Source: an uncultured Spirochaetaceae bacterium
Lineage (GTDB): Bacteria; Spirochaetota; Spirochaetia; Sphaerochaetales; Sphaerochaetaceae
Reading direction: 5' to 3'
DNA: 6,026 nucleotides
NCBI GenBank assembly: GCA_947630635.1
Contig: CANRIJ010000094.1
Coordinates: forward strand, 1 to 6,026
The translations under genes and the position numbers were made by a program. The notes beneath the pieces are model-generated. The model saw only the letters and a list, made by a program, of their open reading frames with translations, searched no databases and was not told the origin of the DNA. Shown piece by piece: positions 5,763-6,026 of the stretch (positions are counted from its first letter, which is position 1; each line of letters opens with the position of its first letter).

Positions 5763-6025
5763 TGAAAAACTTTTCGTATGCAAAGAGCAATGCAAACATT
5801 AGGAAATGCCTGATTCTGACAGCTATTTTGGTTCTCTTTATTGCGCTGTTTATTCCAATTTGGAATCTTGGGGTCAAGCATTCACTTGATAGGAGCCTTG
5901 AAAGAGCCGATGAGGAGATAACAACTCTCAGCTATGAGGAGAGGGCAATGAAGGCAAAGGCTGCAGAGCTCAGGACAAAAGAGCAGATCGAGACTTATCT
6001 AGTGGCTTATAACGTAGTCAGGTAG
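5762..6025 (+). CDS. ftsL: FtsL-like bitopic cell-division protein
   Basis: This small 87-residue protein has a basic cytoplasmic tail (residues 1-15, with K2, K8, R14, K15) and one transmembrane helix at about 17-37. A charged helical, coiled-coil-prone external segment follows (about 40-80). This is the standard FtsL topology. Sequence conservation in FtsL is too low for a motif match, so the call rests on size, topology and position directly after mraZ-rsmH, where ftsL sits in most bacteria. FtsL works with FtsB/DivIC and FtsQ/DivIB to activate septal peptidoglycan synthesis by FtsWI. The ATG shares one base with the rsmH TGA (TGATG), indicating translational coupling. The TAG stop at 6023-6025 falls one base before the window end, so the gene is complete. 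It is at the short end of the family's range. Confidence 0.75.
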   Translation: MKNFSYAKSNANIRKCLILTAILVLFIALFIPIWNLGVKHSLDRSLERADEEITTLSYEERAMKAKAAELRTKEQIETYLVAYNVVR

Positions 6026-6026
6026 G

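Noticed and set aside
1..6026. Search for mobile elements, CRISPR repeats, tRNA/rRNA genes or riboswitches
   Set aside because: No transposase motifs, terminal repeats, spaced direct repeats of CRISPR type or cloverleaf pattern were seen. Almost all of the sequence is accounted for by ordinary chromosomal genes.

Overview
This 6.0 kb window is a gene-dense bacterial chromosome segment of moderate GC content. Arginine is encoded very often by AGA/AGG, and isoleucine often by ATA. Nothing in it looks like a phage, transposon, CRISPR array or RNA gene. The gene set is a DUF4912 protein beside GH57 alpha-glucan enzymes, an MscS channel, and the mraZ-rsmH-ftsL start of a division and cell-wall (dcw) cluster. 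With this codon style it suggests a spirochaete, perhaps of the Sphaerochaeta/Treponema group. That assignment is an inference from remembered family distribution, not from a search.

Layout. (1) Bases 1-462, minus strand: the first 154 codons of a GH57/DUF3536-type glycoside hydrolase that runs off the left edge. (2) Bases 463-589: a 127-bp divergent intergenic region with a good sigma70-type promoter for the plus strand and an AT-rich inverted repeat. (3) Bases 590-4205, plus strand: four tightly packed genes. They are a DUF4912 protein, a GH57 1,4-alpha-glucan branching enzyme, an MscS-type mechanosensitive channel read from a TTG start, and an unrecognised one-helix membrane protein. The junctions are 8-nt overlap, 4-nt overlap and 1-nt gap, so this is almost certainly one operon. 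(4) Bases 4206-4408: a regulatory gap with a C5/G5 terminator hairpin, two candidate promoters and a 10-bp-periodic GTGGG repeat that fits an MraZ operator. (5) Bases 4418-6025, plus strand: mraZ, rsmH and an ftsL-like gene, with 1-nt spacing and 1-nt overlap, continuing to the right of the window.

How the genes work together. The left half appears to be a storage-glucan module: two different GH57 enzymes transcribed divergently, with the DUF4912 partner that often accompanies such enzymes. It shares a transcript with an osmotic safety valve (MscS) and a small membrane protein of unknown role. The right half starts the dcw cluster. MraZ is a transcriptional autoregulator, RsmH methylates C1402 of 16S rRNA, and the FtsL-like protein is a bitopic divisome component.

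The window is mostly conventional. I found no convincing previously undescribed system. The most interesting items are the divergent GH57/DUF4912 arrangement linked to MscS and an orphan membrane protein, and the visible regulatory architecture upstream of mraZ.
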